This document shows, in pieces, positions 4,468 through 5,118 of a stretch of 5,118 bases of DNA. The notes below the pieces were generated by a model. That model was not told the origin of the DNA and did not search any database. It saw nothing but the letters and a program-made list of their open reading frames with translations. Position 1 is the stretch's first letter. Every line of letters starts with the position of its first letter. A program made the position numbers and the translations under genes. This DNA is from Thermaceae bacterium (GTDB taxonomy: Bacteria; Deinococcota; Deinococci; Deinococcales; Marinithermaceae): assembly GCA_026989475.1 (NCBI GenBank), contig JALSJG010000049.1, positions 1 through 5,118 on the forward strand, given 5' to 3'.

Positions 4468-5118
4468 GGGATTTCGTCTGGATGACGCGCCTGGCCCGGG
4501 GCTATTCCCCGCTCTGGCTGGGGCTTTTGGGCCTCGGCGGCTTCGTCGGTTTCAGCCTGGTCCGGCGGCTTCCCGGGTTCCCCACCCTCGGGGAGATGCT
4601 CTTCGAACTCGCCGGGCACCTCGTACACCCGCTCATCGCCCTGCCCTGGCTCTGGCTCCTCAGCCTCTTCCTGCGCCAGCCCTGGCGGGAAGCCCGGGGG
4701 GAGGTCGCCCAGCCCGCCCGGGTCCGGTTGGGGACGCGGGTCACCGCGCTGTTCTCGGTCGCCCTCACGCTCACCCTACTGCTGGCCGCGCTCGTCTACG
4801 CCCTCTTCCGCCTTAAAACCTACGGGGGCCCGGGTGCGGACTGGCCGCGAGCGGTCCTCGCGGTCCTCACGGCGGCCGGTTACCTGGCGGCGGCGGCGAC
4901 CGTGGCCGCGGGGTGGCGGGGTCCCGGATGGCAAAATGCCCTCCTGGCCGGCACCTTCGTGGTCGCGGGCCTGGGCTTCGTGGACGCCGGCTGGTTACCC
5001 CTCACCGAAGACCGCCCCTGGCGGGCGCTCGCCTTTACCCTGCTGGGCGCGATCGCGCTCCTCGCCGGGCTGGCGCTGCCGTTTTGGGAGCGCACCTTCA
5101 CCCCCTACGCGCGCGGCT
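4464..5118 (+). CDS. Multi-spanning membrane protein, probable ABC exporter permease (partial, C-terminus beyond right edge)
   Basis: Open from GTG at 4464 to the edge, 218 codons with no stop. Hydrophobic segments lie at about residues 17-33, 53-70, 93-115, 130-150, 159-178 and 187-207, giving six or more membrane helices. A charged cytoplasmic-type loop (71-92, RQPWREARGEVAQ) separates the second and third. GGGGAGG four bases before the GTG is a good ribosome binding site, and GTGA overlaps the TGA of the ATPase C-terminal frame. Direct placement after the ATPase argues that it is the transmembrane partner of an ABC-2 exporter. The sequence shows no motif that would prove this or name a substrate, so the role is inferred from context. 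The N-terminus reads DFVWMTRLARGYSPLWLGLL, resembling the amphipathic start of ABC-2 permeases. Confidence 0.8.
   Translation, partial: MRDFVWMTRLARGYSPLWLGLLGLGGFVGFSLVRRLPGFPTLGEMLFELAGHLVHPLIALPWLWLLSLFLRQPWREARGEVAQPARVRLGTRVTALFSVALTLTLLLAALVYALFRLKTYGGPGADWPRAVLAVLTAAGYLAAAATVAAGWRGPGWQNALLAGTFVVAGLGFVDAGWLPLTEDRPWRALAFTLLGAIALLAGLALPFWERTFTPYARG

Noticed and set aside
1..5118. tRNA, rRNA, CRISPR array, insertion sequence or attachment site
   Set aside because: Nothing with the needed repeats, cloverleaf or transposase motifs was seen on either strand.

Overview
This window is very GC-rich and densely packed. Its genes overlap or abut and use GTG and ATG starts with strong GGAGG-type ribosome binding sites. 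Base composition, codon choice (almost all third positions G or C) and protein style suggest a high-GC thermophile such as a member of the Thermaceae (Thermus, Oceanithermus or Marinithermus type). That assignment is an inference from style, not from a marker gene.

Left half (1-2640, minus strand): a corrinoid (vitamin B12) uptake operon reading right to left. A cobalamin riboswitch aptamer (about 2533-2398) leads into a GC-rich expression platform that can hide the ribosome binding site. It is followed by the B12-binding protein BtuF (2247-1369), the permease BtuC (1368-376) and the ATPase BtuD (from 383, running off the left edge). The coding frames are back to back: BtuF stop directly followed by BtuC start, and BtuC overlapping BtuD by 8 bases. 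The proteins alone say only 'siderophore/cobalamin/heme-type importer'; the riboswitch is what identifies the cargo as a corrinoid.

Right half (2641-5118, plus strand): a divergent, tightly packed cassette of four genes. In order these are a membrane-anchored thioredoxin-fold protein with a CSAC motif, a small secreted protein with ten cysteines, an ABC-2-type exporter ATPase, and a multi-spanning membrane protein cut by the right edge. The thioredoxin-like gene overlaps the Cys-rich gene by 4 bases, and the Cys-rich gene has by far the best ribosome binding site here. The simplest reading is that the cassette makes, oxidatively folds and perhaps exports or resists a small disulfide-rich extracellular protein. 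I do not recognise this combination as a named system.

The ATPase frame carries one in-frame TAG at 4285-4287. The remaining 59 codons still encode the usual C-terminal domain of such ATPases and end in a GTGA overlap with the permease, so the stop looks recent, suppressed or erroneous. The shared intergenic region (2534-2663) also holds a 15-bp perfect palindrome on a TTGACA sequence and alternating C/G tracts that could be regulatory.
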